NCBI GenBank assembly: GCA_949825065.1
Contig: OX463847.1
Span: 36,899,789-36,963,788, forward strand
DNA from: Odontocerum albicorne
Lineage: Eukaryota > Arthropoda > Insecta > Trichoptera > Odontoceridae
Length of the DNA: 64,000 nt
Reading direction: 5' to 3'
Under the pieces are notes generated by a model, which searched no databases, had not been told where the DNA came from, and saw only the letters and a list, made by a program, of their open reading frames with translations. The position numbers and the translations under genes were made by a program. Below, in pieces: positions 31,700-41,875 of the stretch (positions are counted from its first letter, which is position 1; every line of letters starts with the position of its first letter).

Positions 31700-31894
31700 C
31701 AAACTAACCAAAATCCGATCAATTTTATTCGGTCAATTAATTACAAAATTCAAAAAAATATTTTTTAAATCCAACTACAAATTTTTCGCCATATTTTGGT
31801 AGCAATTCAACCATTGCTGAATGTACGATACATTAAATAAATTTGCATTCTTAAAATACAATTTATTCCTCCTGCAACTTGTCTGAAGTTTTTA

Positions 31895-32110
31895 AGTTTT
31901 CTTCTTTCAAAATATCATTCACTTGATCCAACCATGCTTTCTGTACTCTTCCTCGACCACTGCTTCCACTCACATTTCAACTTTATATTTGTTTTGATAT
32001 AAGCTTAATATTTTAACTTAAAATCCTTTTTTTCATTCATTCGTTCTGCATGCCTAAACTCTAGGGTTTTATTCTTTATAATCTATTCTTAGAAATTATT
32101 CCCTAGATGA
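31895..32110 (-). pseudogene. LINE-Z C-terminal remnant
   Basis: The reverse of the 'RPRKxWLxQVNDIL' block (TCACTTGATCCAACCATGCT, TACTCTTCCTCGACCACTGC) and the 'ERMNE' region (ATTCATTCGTTCTGCATGCC) are visible. Confidence 0.6.
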
Positions 32111-32339
32111 TAAATCTTCAGTCAACTTTTATATTGTATTTATCTTCATTTAACTAGTCTGAAAATGAATATAGTTGTATTGGACGTGTGCGGTGACCCT
32201 TGTGTGTGTGTGTATAGACTTGTATGTGGTATATTAATAAGAAATCTTGTTATATTGTGTAAATCTTTGATACTTGTAATATTTTGTAAATCCTTGGTAT
32301 TCATAAGTTTATGTAAAAATATGTTTGTTTGAGTCCGAT
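32111..32339. other. AT-rich spacer with short GT run
   Basis: TGTGTGTGTGTG near 32200. No other feature. Confidence 0.4.
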
Positions 32340-32670
32340 CGTGATCGCGACCGCAGTGTAAGTGAGGACTTATGGGCGTCTTGACTAGGTCCCAAACCGG
32401 TCGTTTTAAGCAGGGCTCAAAACTCCCGAAAATTGTTGAATTTCGCGGCGTATGAGCGCTTACTATGACCTTTGAATTATATTCTCAGTCCAAACCGATT
32501 TTACTGTGTTTTCACTTGAGACCCGCTACCAACCTGCCTAAGAGGAATCTCTTCATCCCGCTACCTTCTTCTCATCGATCTACGCTTCTGGAACCGCGAC
32601 TCAATTCTCCGAGCACTGCGCAGCAACCAACGCACCTACGTTACAGTTCATTTGTACCCTGTCCGGTACA
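32340..32670. other. CpG-rich patch of unknown origin
   Basis: Unlike its flanks, this stretch is rich in CpG and C/T-rich codons, and a 69-codon plus-strand frame (32465-32674) includes RPATNLPKRNLFIPLPSSH. The text is vaguely like C-terminal segments of LINE proteins, but no firm homology is claimed. It could also be an exon relic. Confidence 0.3.
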
Positions 32671-32686
32671 ATAGTAGTAGACTCAT

Positions 32687-32850
32687 GATTATCCGGGGTC
32701 GCATAATCCGGGTTACGGATAACTGGGAAAGTTCAATCATTACGATTTTTTATAACGTCGATGAATAATTATGAAATATTAATAAATAACTTGAATTTTT
32801 ACGGTCCCGGTTAATCCATAACCCGGTTAATGCGATTGCGAATGATCGCG
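32687..32850. mobile_element. TIR element, ATTATCCGGG type (pogo/Tigger-like MITE)
   Basis: Left: ATTATCCGGGGTCGCATAAT, then CCGGGTTACGGATAACTGGGA. Right, read in reverse: CGCATTAACCGGGTTATGGA, then TTAACCGGGACC. The imperfect inverted repeats of about 30 bp are separated by about 80 bp of AT-rich DNA. Such ends are known from pogo/Tigger-group elements. No transposase is present. Confidence 0.6.
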
Positions 32851-33854
32851 AGTCGCGAATGTAATTAAATATGATAATTTTATTTTTTTGATAAGGATGA
32901 AATATCTTACTCCAGGCCTTTGAATGTACCTTTGATTGCCAAATTGTAATTTAATCCAGAAAAATGTCTAAATAAACTATTATATTTGATAAAAACGACG
33001 GTTTTCATAAAAAATATATATTTTTTTTAAATACGAGTATATAAAAATAAATAAGATTACAATACAAGAAAAGTGTGTTAAAAAATATTTATCAATTAAG
33101 AGATACTTACATAAATTTAAATAATATCTCAGGACTTCCATATTCGCGTAATATATACCTCACCCCATCATGAAAATATGCTAAGGCTTGCAAGATCTCT
33201 CTCAATATGAAGAAAGACTTCTTACAGTATTATTGTTTTTTTTTTCAAATAATGTTTTAACACACTAACTACTAACTAAATTCAAATTAATTAATATCAA
33301 CCCAACTAAAATAATGATATAATATTTTAGTGACCATCAGTTTAGTGCAAAAAGTATATTTGTCTGCATACAGTTATAAAAATTTAATGAAACTTGGGGT
33401 GAACTCGAAACATTTGCATAGGGTGCCAAATATTTAGTTGCGCTAAATTTTCTACAAAACTCGCACTTCAGGACACACGTTTTGAAAATAACCATTATAT
33501 AAAGAAAATACAATTTAAAAACTACCACTAAGGTTCTAAAGTTTCCGTCGTGAACAAACCAGAGCATGTGTGGACTAAACCTACGCCCATCGCATGGTAA
33601 GGCGATGTTGCTGTTAAAATGTATCTACCCTCAGTAGTACGAGTATGTCAACTATAAATAACAAAAGACGTGTTGTTTCGTTACATTTTAAATTTTTTAT
33701 AGTAGTATCATACTTATATGTACTTTTTTCAAACGATAATTTGTATAAAAAGTTCTATTTAACAACTGTGTACGCAAATTATAGTTTCTTATTCGTATTT
33801 TTTCCCCAATGTTTCCGATTATAAATATTTATTTACTCAGTATATAAATATGTT
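32851..33854. other. AT-rich spacer, no gene seen
   Basis: One 76-codon minus frame (33337-33567) without recognisable content. Confidence 0.4.
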
Positions 33855-34060
33855 TTATTAAACAAATGTCGAAAAGTTCCTAATGTAATGTCCGCAGCCA
33901 CGGCCTTCTTATCCTCACACTTACAATAACAAGCTATTTTTTTGTAATACTTTTAATCTGTCAATAATGAAAGGTTCGAATCCCGAGCTAGAGTCCCATT
34001 GATGAGAGTCTACTCTCTGAATACCGCTATATAAATTTTCATTTTATTATTATTATTATC
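33855..34060 (+). repeat. Family B, SINE-like, copy
   Basis: AAAGTTCCTAATGTAATGTC, AGGTTCGAATCCCGAGCTAG, TGATGAGAGTCTACTCTCTG, CGCTATATAAATTTTC and an ATTATTATTATTATT end. The B-box match GGTTCGAATCC is exact. Confidence 0.7.
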
Positions 34061-34689
34061 TAACTGTTATTCTTTACTTATAACTGAAACTCTATTATTT
34101 TTATTATATTTCTTAACTACAGGGTTTAGATGCGCAAATATCAAAAGAAATATGAAGGCAAGTAACTATGTTGACAATTCCTCTACTTTTGCTAGTGGTT
34201 ATATGAAATAACTCAATGATGATCGCGAAATTAAAAACCTTGATACCTTAAATCCTCTCACACTGAGCTCCTGTACAGTACACACCTCCCCTTAACATTG
34301 ACAGAAGAGGAGGTAAAAGAAACTTGACAAATACCCTTGCTGCTCGATTAACCCCATCATTTATTATGTAACGAGCTCGTGCGGAATTTATGGGAATCTT
34401 TAAAAACACGTCAATTTTATCCGAAAATTCCCGAAAGTCGTTCATGTTACACAGCAGTGATTGTACTTTTTTTAACTAAAAAAATACGTTAACAAGACAC
34501 GTATCGATTTTTACATTATTTTTTTGAAATCAGCACTACCAGCTATGACTTGAACGGTTGCTTATGTTTTATAGATTATATATCTTTGTATGATCGTTCT
34601 TAGTAATGCCGTTTTGGCCTCTCAGATTCCTATCTTCTACACGACATTCAACTTCTTCCTAACTGGATAAATTTATTTCCATACATTTA
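34061..34689. other. Spacer, no gene seen
   Basis: No recognised frame or repeat. Confidence 0.35.
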
Positions 34690-35100
34690 TATAATTACGC
34701 TATTTCTCTGTCGGAGTAGGCAGAGAGGACAGAGCACCACACTTTCCTATCTCGATATACATCCTTCGCATCTCTTACTTTCATACATATTCTCATACAA
34801 CTCCTACGATTTTTCTGATCTAATCATACCTTTATAGGTATTCCTCTACCACGTGCATTTTTCGCACATTTGCTATATGTGGTTTTGTTATTAGTTTTTC
34901 TTCATTCATTCGTTCTACACACCCAAATTATTTTATAGTCCTCTTCTTCATCTTACTCAACACATCAGCAATAAGTTCATATTTATCCCTAATCATTTCA
35001 TTCTATATTTAGTCATACATTGTCTGTATTTTACGTATCTCAGTGCACGCATTTATACAGTATTTGTTTTGCTTCTTTATTTTTTTCCACGTCATTTACA
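34690..35100 (-). pseudogene. LINE-Z C-terminal remnant
   Basis: TCTGTCGGAGTAGGCAGAGA, CACTTTCCTATCTCGATATA, CATCCTTCGCATCTCTTACT and CATTCATTCGTTCTACACAC mirror the plus-strand copies (reverse of 'YPDxE', 'CRDRKVW', 'ERMNE'). It stops at about 40 bp before the MITE at 35141. Confidence 0.65.
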
Positions 35101-35140
35101 CAGGGATCCTACGAACACTTGTTACCGATAGTTTATTCAC

Positions 35141-35359
35141 TATAGTTCGGAAATTCTAGGATAAGTCCTGTGACAGCTCACAAATTTGCTCCAATACAAC
35201 CTTATGTAATGTATTTACATAAATAACTTGCTATTTATTAGAATTGAGGCTTATATTAAAGTTAATAAAATAATTAAAATTACTGAACATCGTTACAAGG
35301 TTGTATTGGGGCAAATTTGTGAGCTGTCACAGGACTCATCCTAGAATTTCCGAACTATA
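35141..35359. mobile_element. TIR element of 219 bp with 65-bp arms
   Basis: The left arm TATAGTTCGGAAATTCTAGG...GTGACAGCTCACAAATTTGC and the right arm (reverse of GCAAATTTGTGAGCTGTCAC...CCTAGAATTTCCGAACTATA) differ at only a few positions. The outermost TA fits a Tc1/mariner-type target. The AT-rich centre encodes nothing. Confidence 0.9.
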
Positions 35360-35539
35360 CCAGCCGATGTATTTAAGGTTATTTATATAACATACGTAAA
35401 AAGGATATCATCATCATCACTCTGTACACAATTTAAAGTTCATTCAATCGATTTTAATTGCTCAAAAAAATTAAATTTTTACACTTCTAAAATTCTAGAA
35501 TCAGATTTTGTTAATGATATTGTAAGTTTTTTTTTAATT

Positions 35540-35625
35540 GATGTCCTCCGTAGCCTAGTTGATAAACCCTCACTCCAGCCGGGCTTCGGGTTCGATTCCC
35601 GATGGTACTCAGTCTGGTAAAATAG
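35540..35625 (+). repeat. tRNA-derived SINE head
   Basis: GATGTCCTCCGTAGCCTAGT, GGGTTCGATTCCCGATGGTA and CAGTCTGGTAAAA. The head is well kept (exact B box) but the body and tail are lost. Confidence 0.8.
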
Positions 35626-35832
35626 TTCGTCAGGTTACAATACTTGTTGTCTGTTCACGTTCGGTAGTTTTTCCAATCCGTGCAATGACGAACAGCGAAT
35701 TCCGTGCCTACTTCAGTGATTCTAAACCCTAAGGCTCGATTACTGGGGTCGAAGACAATTTTGTCTTCTGGCTATGCTCTTTAATAATCCCGATACTACA
35801 ATTCGGGTTTGTTGAAAATGACCATATGAAAT

Positions 35833-36325
35833 TTATTTATTTGATTCAAAACACAACAGAGACTTTTACATTACACGAAAACAAAAGCACACTTGAGAAA
35901 TGTATTTAAATGTCAGAATTATTGACAAAATTAGATAAAATTTATATTAAACTTATATGAAAATACAATAAAACTTTTTTTTAAAGGCAATCCAATCACC
36001 CAAATTAGGATGATTTGTGCCCCCAAATTGAAGACATTTTAAAATTATATGAATAAATATAATAAAACCAATTTAAAAAAAAAATTATTCTAGATAATTC
36101 AAAGTTTCAACTGATTAAGCTTAAAAAATCTAACAATCGATCTATGAATGGGAAAGTTCCTCGAAGAAAGAAGAAATGCAACATTCATTGGACGCGGCTA
36201 AGATATGGCTTTAAGTAAATCAAATGTATTTTGCAAAGGACAACCGAAAAATACAAGGTCTATAGTTTCATCATCCAAACCACACTCGCAGCCGGGATTC
36301 AACGCAATAAAACTTAATTAAAGAT
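35833..36325 (-). pseudogene. LINE 3' end with CxCG C-terminal motif
   Basis: Minus-strand translation of 36130-36315 reads NPGCECGLDDETIDLVFFGC, then PLQNTFDLLKAI and NVAFLLSSRNFPIHR. This is the cysteine motif and tail found at the C-terminus of I/R1/jockey-like LINE proteins. About 300 bp of AT-rich 3' UTR follows and ends in TTTATTTATTTG-complement at 35833, an A-rich tail. The catalytic domains are absent. Confidence 0.75.
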
Positions 36326-37330
36326 AATTACAAAGTACTCGTAATTGTTTGTATTAATGTTATATTTATAATGCATGCAAATTTAAGTTCGTATTCAACA
36401 AAATATTACCGAATTTTTTCTAAGTTGGCTTACGTAACAGTGGAACATACTCGTATATTTTATATAGAAAAAAAAGTATTATTTGATTGTTTTACCAATC
36501 AATAAGAATGCTGATTTTATTCTATCAATTTAAATTATTTTTGGAAGCAGAAAAAAATTTACTATAAATTAACACAATTTTCAAATTGTTGTATTAAATC
36601 TCGCTATTATTAAGTTCATTTCGTAGTCTTTTTATGTGCTCTTAAATGATTTTTATCAATTTAAATAACTGATTTTAAATGATCGATAAAAAAGAGAAGG
36701 GCGTCGCCCCATGGTTTGACCTTAGCTTAAGATTTTTTTTCATATAGTCTCGGGGTTTTCAATTTTCAATTACCTTCCTCTCCGCATCAATGAAAAGGAA
36801 AAAAAAGAAAAAAAAAAAGAGAGAAGAATAAATTACCGATCTGAGCTGAGCGAAGCTTTTTTCCCTTTCATTCATTCGAAGCCGGAATAAAAAAAGGGTG
36901 AGATAACAGATCATTTTTCTCCACTCAGTTGATCGATAGGCCCAAATGGATTTGTGTATGACTATTCTGGTGAAATAGGCTTCTTTTGTGCCCGAAGTTG
37001 GTTTTCATAAAGATTTTTTTTTTATTTTCCTTTTAAATACCCCCGAATTCATTGTCTTTCACTGGTTTCTATCCGTTGTTGCATTACATTCCCAGAGTGG
37101 CATACCATAATTCAGTAAGTCAGATAATGATCGAAGGGAAAATAATAATGGAGAAACATTCAAAGAATAGGGAGAAACATTCAAAAAAAGGAGAAACATT
37201 CAAAGAATAGGGAATTTTGTTTTATATTATCCCTGAGATTTTATTTCCCATTGTATTTTATTCCTCAAAAAAAAAAAGGTTTTTTAACATGTTTTTCAAT
37301 ACAACCGTATGAAGGGAAGTCATAGAAATA
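36326..37330. other. AT-rich spacer with purine tracts and a short triplication
   Basis: GGAGAAACATTCAAA occurs three times at 37148-37205, and a purine tract lies at 36793-36830. No gene or transposon was recognised. Confidence 0.4.
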
Positions 37331-37460
37331 CTTGCGTGACCTAGTTGATAAGACGCATGTTTCCTAACTCAGTGGTTACACGTTTAAATCTCTTTGGTAA
37401 CTGCCGTTCTATTCCTGTTTCCACTAAAGACTTATTTAACAGCTTTCTAGTTGATTGAAA
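37331..37460 (+). repeat. tRNA-derived SINE copy, degenerate
   Basis: CTTGCGTGACCTAGTTGATA, decayed B box, body CCTGTTTCCACTAAAGAC, tail start TTTCTAGTTGATTGAAAT. Confidence 0.65.
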
Positions 37461-37849
37461 TAAAATTCATCATTTATTTCGTTTACATTAGTAAAAATCG
37501 AAGTCTTTTATGTAAAATAAAAACCATAAAATAATGCCAAATATTTTCAAAATAAAAACTCTTTGATAATGAAAAGAGCTCCGAGTTTAAAAATGTTAAA
37601 TTATTTTTGGTTTCCATCCCCTAAATAGAATTAGCACCCTCTCTTATTCATCCACCCTTTCAAATGGTATCTACAAATAACTAAAACTCATCTAATATAA
37701 ATTTGATGACTTCTGAACGAAAAGTCTAAAGAAAATTGCACGAAAATGGAATTAAAAACGCTCTCTTTCTCTCTCTCTAGAGAAAAGCTTAAAATTTCCT
37801 TTTTCTTGAAACAAGGGAAATATTTTTTCTATAAAATTATTATATTATT

Positions 37850-38086
37850 GACGACCTCCGTAACCTTTTAACGGCCTCCGTAAGTTTCGGGTTCTATTCC
37901 TTTTATGGCATTTTTTTTAAACGATTTCCGTCTGAGAGTTTATCTTTAGGCATTGTTATCATATTTAAGGTTAGTTGGAAAATATTACCACATGGCCGTT
38001 ATCCAGTCAGACCATCCACATGTATATTATCCAACCAGCCGATCATCTCGTATTATATTATATTATACTTTCGTTTTATATACCTG
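37850..38086 (+). repeat. tRNA-derived SINE copy, rearranged head
   Basis: The head start is duplicated (GACGACCTCCGTAACC then ACGGCCTCCGTAAG). The B box TTCGGGTTCTATTCC, the tail AGTTGGAAAATATTACCACA and the ATTATATTATATTATACT end follow. Confidence 0.65.
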
Positions 38087-38087
38087 T

Positions 38088-38254
38088 ATTTTATTTATTT
38101 ATTTATACGTGACAAGAAATATACATAATTTGCGAACAAACAACGGGTAATTTAATTTGGACATACAATTTTAATGGATCTGGGTTTGTTGCCTTTAATT
38201 TGTCGTGTCCCCAGTTAACTATGCTTTTGCCTGTATCTCACTGAGGATTTGCCT
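38088..38254 (-). repeat. Unassigned LINE-like 3' end, copy 1
   Basis: TTTATTTATTTATACGTGAC at the left looks like a reversed A-rich tail. CCAGTTAACTATGCTTTTGC then CTGTATCTCACTGAGG is shared with 57800-57840. It abuts the SINE end on one side and LINE-Z on the other. Confidence 0.45.
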
Positions 38255-38390
38255 ATATACAATGAAAATATAATATGAAACAATATGTGAACATATTAAA
38301 AGTATAAATGGGGTGACAATGTTTAACAAAATATGGAATGAAGTGATTCGAGACGAATGTGATCTGCTGTGTTGAGTAAGGCGAATAAGG
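38255..38390 (+). pseudogene. LINE-Z left part, split by later insertions
   Basis: AGTATAAATGGGGTGACAAT and TATGGAATGAAGTGATTCGA correspond to the 'RIHGVTMxxxIxNEV' block, followed by the ECD equivalent. The element resumes at about 38804 with the 'WFGHVERMNE' equivalent. Confidence 0.6.
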
Positions 38391-38595
38391 TACGACCTCT
38401 GTGACCTCGGTAACATGTTTATCATCTGATCCTAATTGAGGATTCGATTCCCGCTGGAATCAGGATTTTTTTTAAAGAAGTTCAGGCTGGTTTACACTTA
38501 AGGCCTCTTAAACATATATATGGTTGATTGGAATAGATTGCCAAATATAAATAAAGCAGTTGGGTCTTACGGCATACAACGATATTGTATAAGAA
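38391..38595 (+). repeat. tRNA-derived SINE inserted in LINE-Z
   Basis: Head TACGACCTCTGTGACCTCGG, B box GGATTCGATTCCCGCTGGAA, body CAGGCTGGTTTACACTTAAG, tail TATGGTTGATTGGAATAGAT and end TATTGTATAAGAA. Its last 17 bases are duplicated at 38787-38803 by the next insertion. Confidence 0.85.
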
Positions 38596-38786
38596 TGGAT
38601 CTTCCTCGAATAACAACCAGAGGAAGACCAAGGAATTCATGGGTGGTGCAAAGAGATAACCTGATGCAGAGGCACGGCCTGGGGGACGTAGTCCGGGACA
38701 GAAGAGCATACAACCTGAGGACGAGGAGAGCTGACCCCAACAGTCTTCGCAGACAATGAGTTGGGATGGAGCCAGGGAGAGAGAGA
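38596..38786 (+). mobile_element. 5'-truncated LINE fragment inserted in the SINE
   Basis: It is bounded by the 17-bp duplication ACGATATTGTATAAGAA (38579-38595 and 38787-38803). It encodes TTRGRPRNSWVVQRDNLMQR, then VVRDRRAYNLRTRRADPNSL and a stop after RRQ. This is a LINE reverse-transcriptase C-terminus. It ends in a GGGAGAGAGAGA tail. A second copy of the same C-terminus is at 44290-44422 on the minus strand. Confidence 0.88.
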
Positions 38787-38803
38787 ACGATATTGTATAA
38801 GAA

Positions 38804-39035
38804 AAAAATAAAAAAAGAGCACTCTTAGATGGGTTGGGTACATAGAGCGAATGAATTAAGAAAGATTAACAAAATAAATACAGTGCAAATGTGAGTGGAA
38901 GGCGGGGTAGAGGAAGACCAAGAAAATTATGGTTGGATCAGGTGAACGATATTTTGAAATAAAGAAACGTAGAAAGTCAGAGAAATCTTAAGAGTTATGT
39001 GAGAAGGTATATGGATGTACAAAAGGCTTTATCTT
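38804..39035 (+). pseudogene. LINE-Z right part
   Basis: ATGGGTTGGGTACATAGAGC ('WVGHIERMN'), GTAGAGGAAGACCAAGAAAA ('RGRPRKxWLDQVNDIL') and the RRxMDVQK end are in order. It continues the piece at 38255-38390. Confidence 0.7.
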
Positions 39036-39184
39036 GTTTTAAATCCACAGTACAATATTACAATTACATTAAGTTTGAATAGAAGTACATTACAGTGAAT
39101 ATAGAAATTCACTTCACTTGGGAAGGCCAGTGATAAAATGGTATAATTTTTTTAATAACAATTTTTATATCACCAACTTTAATT

Positions 39185-39213
39185 TATGTCCTACCAACTC
39201 GGTCACGGTGGCA
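39185..39213 (-). repeat. SINE head scrap
   Basis: TCCTACCAACTCGGTCACGG is the reverse of the A-box region. Confidence 0.45.
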
Positions 39214-39256
39214 ATCTATTGGTTTAGTTTAAAACTTTTCCTAATATAAACTAGAT

Positions 39257-39330
39257 CAGGGATAGTCAAACTTTTACCTAGGTGGGCCATATATGTCTGA
39301 CGAAGGTAGTCGCGGGCCAGAGGGCAAACA
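39257..39330 (+). mobile_element. hAT-like terminal sequence, left end
   Basis: CAGGGATAGTCAAACTTTTA then CCTAGGTGGGCCATA...CGCGGGCCAGAGGG is typical of the termini of hAT-superfamily elements (CAGxG start, internal GGGCC). A possible partner terminus is at 41815-41875. Flanking 8-bp sequences do not match, so pairing is unproven. Confidence 0.5.
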
Positions 39331-39599
39331 AATTTTAAAATTCTACAATTAAATGAGACGGTTTTTTTTATATTCATTATAAACCGATAATTACACTTCA
39401 TTAGAATTGTGTTAGTCAAATATAATTACTTCAAATATAATCAATTAGAAAAATGAAGCTGTTTTGTATCATCCATTATTTTTTTCATGTCAGGCTGCTT
39501 TTTTGTTTTAGTATCCTTAATGTCGCTTCCTAATAGGTGTCAGCTAGTGATTATTTTTCGAAGAGATTTACCGATAATAAAATTCTAGAGACATTTCCA

Positions 39600-40390
39600 G
39601 AAAGAAATATAAATAAATATAGGTTTATTATTTACAATATAGTGTGTACGTACATATGTACGAGTATTCGTATATAAATAGATTCCGAAATCGCACATAT
39701 ATCTCAAGATAAACAACAGAAAATATTTCACACTTTTATTGCAATACAACCTGGCGGGTGTATTGCCGGGCGGCAATCTCTTCCAACCAACCAGACAAAA
39801 GTAAATGAAGCAAGTTACGTGGTCGCATAAATCATTCAAATGACTATCCATCCCCACGAAATCCATAAACATATACGTGAGCACATGCCCACGAACCCCA
39901 CAAAGACGGACAATCACCCAAACATTATTTTTCATATAATTTCATATAAAGTGAGATATCATCAATCAAAAGGATATGAAGGGATGGTGGAGAGGAAAGG
40001 AAAAGAAAAATCAGGAATGAAACACGTTATTTTACTGACTAGAAATTAAGAGTTTTTTCAGTCGCTTTTTAAAGCATGCCAAGGACGGAGCGAGTCTTAT
40101 ATTGGTTTGTAACTGATTCCAGAGTCTCACTGCATGGATAGTAAAGGACGATGTAAATAAAGAGGAGCGGTGAAAATACATTTAAGAGAGAAACTATCAA
40201 AACATCTAAACTCATCTCATAACGTTCCCCCGATCGAGATACACCCCATCAACATAGGACGAGTCCGGCTGCAAGAACATCAGATATTTTTATGCCCACA
40301 CCCTTGTATATGTCGATTAAGAAAAAAACAGAAAATTAATAAATGGCAGAAAAAATAAAAAGCAAACCCACGAATACTATATCAGATTTA
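39600..40390 (-). repeat. Family Y, interrupted by LINE-A
   Basis: The left part (AAATAAATATAGGTTTATTA) and the right part (AATACATTTAAGAGAGAAAC, GATCGAGATACACCCCATCA, CCACACCCTTGTATATG) match 53470-53720 in the same order. Between them lies the LINE-A insertion 39726-40171. The A-rich left end suggests a minus-strand retrotransposon 3' region. No frame is open. Confidence 0.75.
39726..40171 (-). mobile_element. LINE-A 3' end inserted in family Y
   Basis: GAAAATA at 39719-39725 recurs at 40172-40178, flanking the insertion. Contents run from the shared tail (TTCCAACCAACCAGAC) through the 3' UTR to the reversed 'QLQTNIRLAPSLACF' region. It is 5'-truncated to 446 bp. The related family Y copy near 53546-53570 shows the uninterrupted site. 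Confidence 0.87.
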
Positions 40391-40542
40391 TCGACAGCGA
40401 AAAAGAGGAAAGTTGATAGGGGTCCTAATGTTATCAAAATAAAATCACAAATAGAAAATGATGTTCATACATGCACACCATAATAAAAAAAATTTAAATA
40501 TTATAAATAAGTGGTGATATAACAATATATATAAAGCTCAAT

Positions 40543-41190
40543 GGTTTAAAAATGAATGTATCAAAAACCAAATATACTATGAACAGCTTTGCTACCCCAA
40601 AACCAATAAACGTAGATGGAAAGCCGCTAGAACTTGTCCAGGAATATGTGTATCTGGGTCAACTTGTTTCCTTTGTAGGTAGCGTGGAGCTCATTTGGAC
40701 ATTTGAACAGCATCTTCAAAAGTAATATCCTTGAAGCGAAGGGTCTACAACCTGTGTATTCTCACACTACTTACGTATTGCTGCGAGATATGGACGCTCA
40801 CAGTAAAGAACACACAAAAGTTCCAGACCGCACAAAGGGGCATGGAGAGATGCATGTTGGGATATACTAAAAGAGACCGCAAACGAAACACCTGGATTCG
40901 CAATATTACAAAGGTAGAAGACTATTCGCAATATTATAAAGGTGTGCAAAAGAATGAAGTGGCAATGGGCAAAATGTCAGACGATGGACATCCGAAATAA
41001 TCCAATGATACCCAAGAGGCATAAAGAGGTCCAGAAGAAGACCGAAGGTATGCTGGATAGATGAAATCAGGAAGCATTGCAGCATCACATGGCATCAACG
41101 AGCAAAAAACTGAACTATTTGGAGTCAACTTGGGGAGACCTTCATCCAGCAGCGGATCGACCCTGGTTGACAATGATGATGATGATGATA
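40543..41190 (+). pseudogene. RTE-like reverse-transcriptase C-terminus with GAT tail
   Basis: Seen in order: GLKMNVSKTKYTM, LVQEYVYLGQLVSF, ILTLLTYCCEIWTLTV, AQRGMERCMLGYTKRDRKRN, TWIRNITKV, a 'W-A' region, an 'RRPKVCWIDEIRKHCSITWH'-like block and 'LGETFIQQRIDPG'. It ends in GATGATGATGATGA. These blocks follow the FADD box in RTE-like LINEs, whose 3' ends carry short repeat tails. Several frameshifts and a local 20-bp duplication (near 40920) show it is dead. Catalytic motifs are missing. Confidence 0.8.
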
Positions 41191-41334
41191 TAGCTCAATA
41201 CTAATTTTATAGCAAAAAAATATGTACGGTGGAACATGCGTTGTAGTAGGAATTTTACCAATATACTCGTATTACTAGATTACGCTAATGTATAATAGTT
41301 TATGCTATGTGATATTTTGAATTATTTATTTATT

Positions 41335-41660
41335 TTATATTCGATATAAGTTTAACCTTATTACATAAAATAACAAGAAAAAAGTGATTATTGAAGTCTA
41401 AATATAGCACAATAACAACTGGAATAATGTTACTCATGCTTCCTTATAAAATAACTCAGTTATACCTACAAAGTTTATTAAGGAGTTCAATTATCATTTT
41501 ATCCACCGAAATATGTAAGATATCGGTAAATTTATTCTACAACGTTATTCCATGTGCGAGCAGTAATGCTTTTAACAGATCAGTTCATAAATACAACGCC
41601 AAAAACAATCTTAATTCACGATGGCGTAAATAATTTTCCTGTATATTAAATAAAAGTTTT
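41335..41660 (+). pseudogene. Family V, unidentified protein C-terminus, copy 1
   Basis: An 80-codon frame (41391-41633) ends NVIPCASSNAFNRSVHKYNA...NLNSRWRK and a stop. The minus-strand copy at 46017-46350 encodes KIIPCASGDAFNGLVHERGT...NSRWRK and a stop. Upstream ATGTTACTCATGCTTCC is also shared. The protein is not recognised. It lies 0.2 kb from the hAT-like end, but a hAT origin is not shown. Confidence 0.55.
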
Positions 41661-41814
41661 TCAGTTGACAAATTGTTTGCTATTTTTCCTGTTGGCATTT
41701 TTTATATGTATCATATAAACAGATACGTAGATTTTTTCTTACACTTAAGGAATAATATTTAAGAATACCCATTAAAAAAATTGGGATAGAGACATCACGC
41801 TGTATGCCTATAAG

Positions 41815-41875
41815 GGGCACAAAAGTAGACTCACGGGCTGAATCTGGCCCGTGAACCGTAGTTTTCACATGCCTG
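41815..41875 (-). mobile_element. hAT-like terminal sequence, possible right end
   Basis: The reverse reads CAGGCATGTGAAAACTACGG, then TTCACGGGCCAGATTCAGCC, resembling the left terminus at 39257 (CAGGGATAGTCAAAC...GGGCC). If paired, the two would bound a 2.6-kb element now full of other insertions. Confidence 0.45.
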
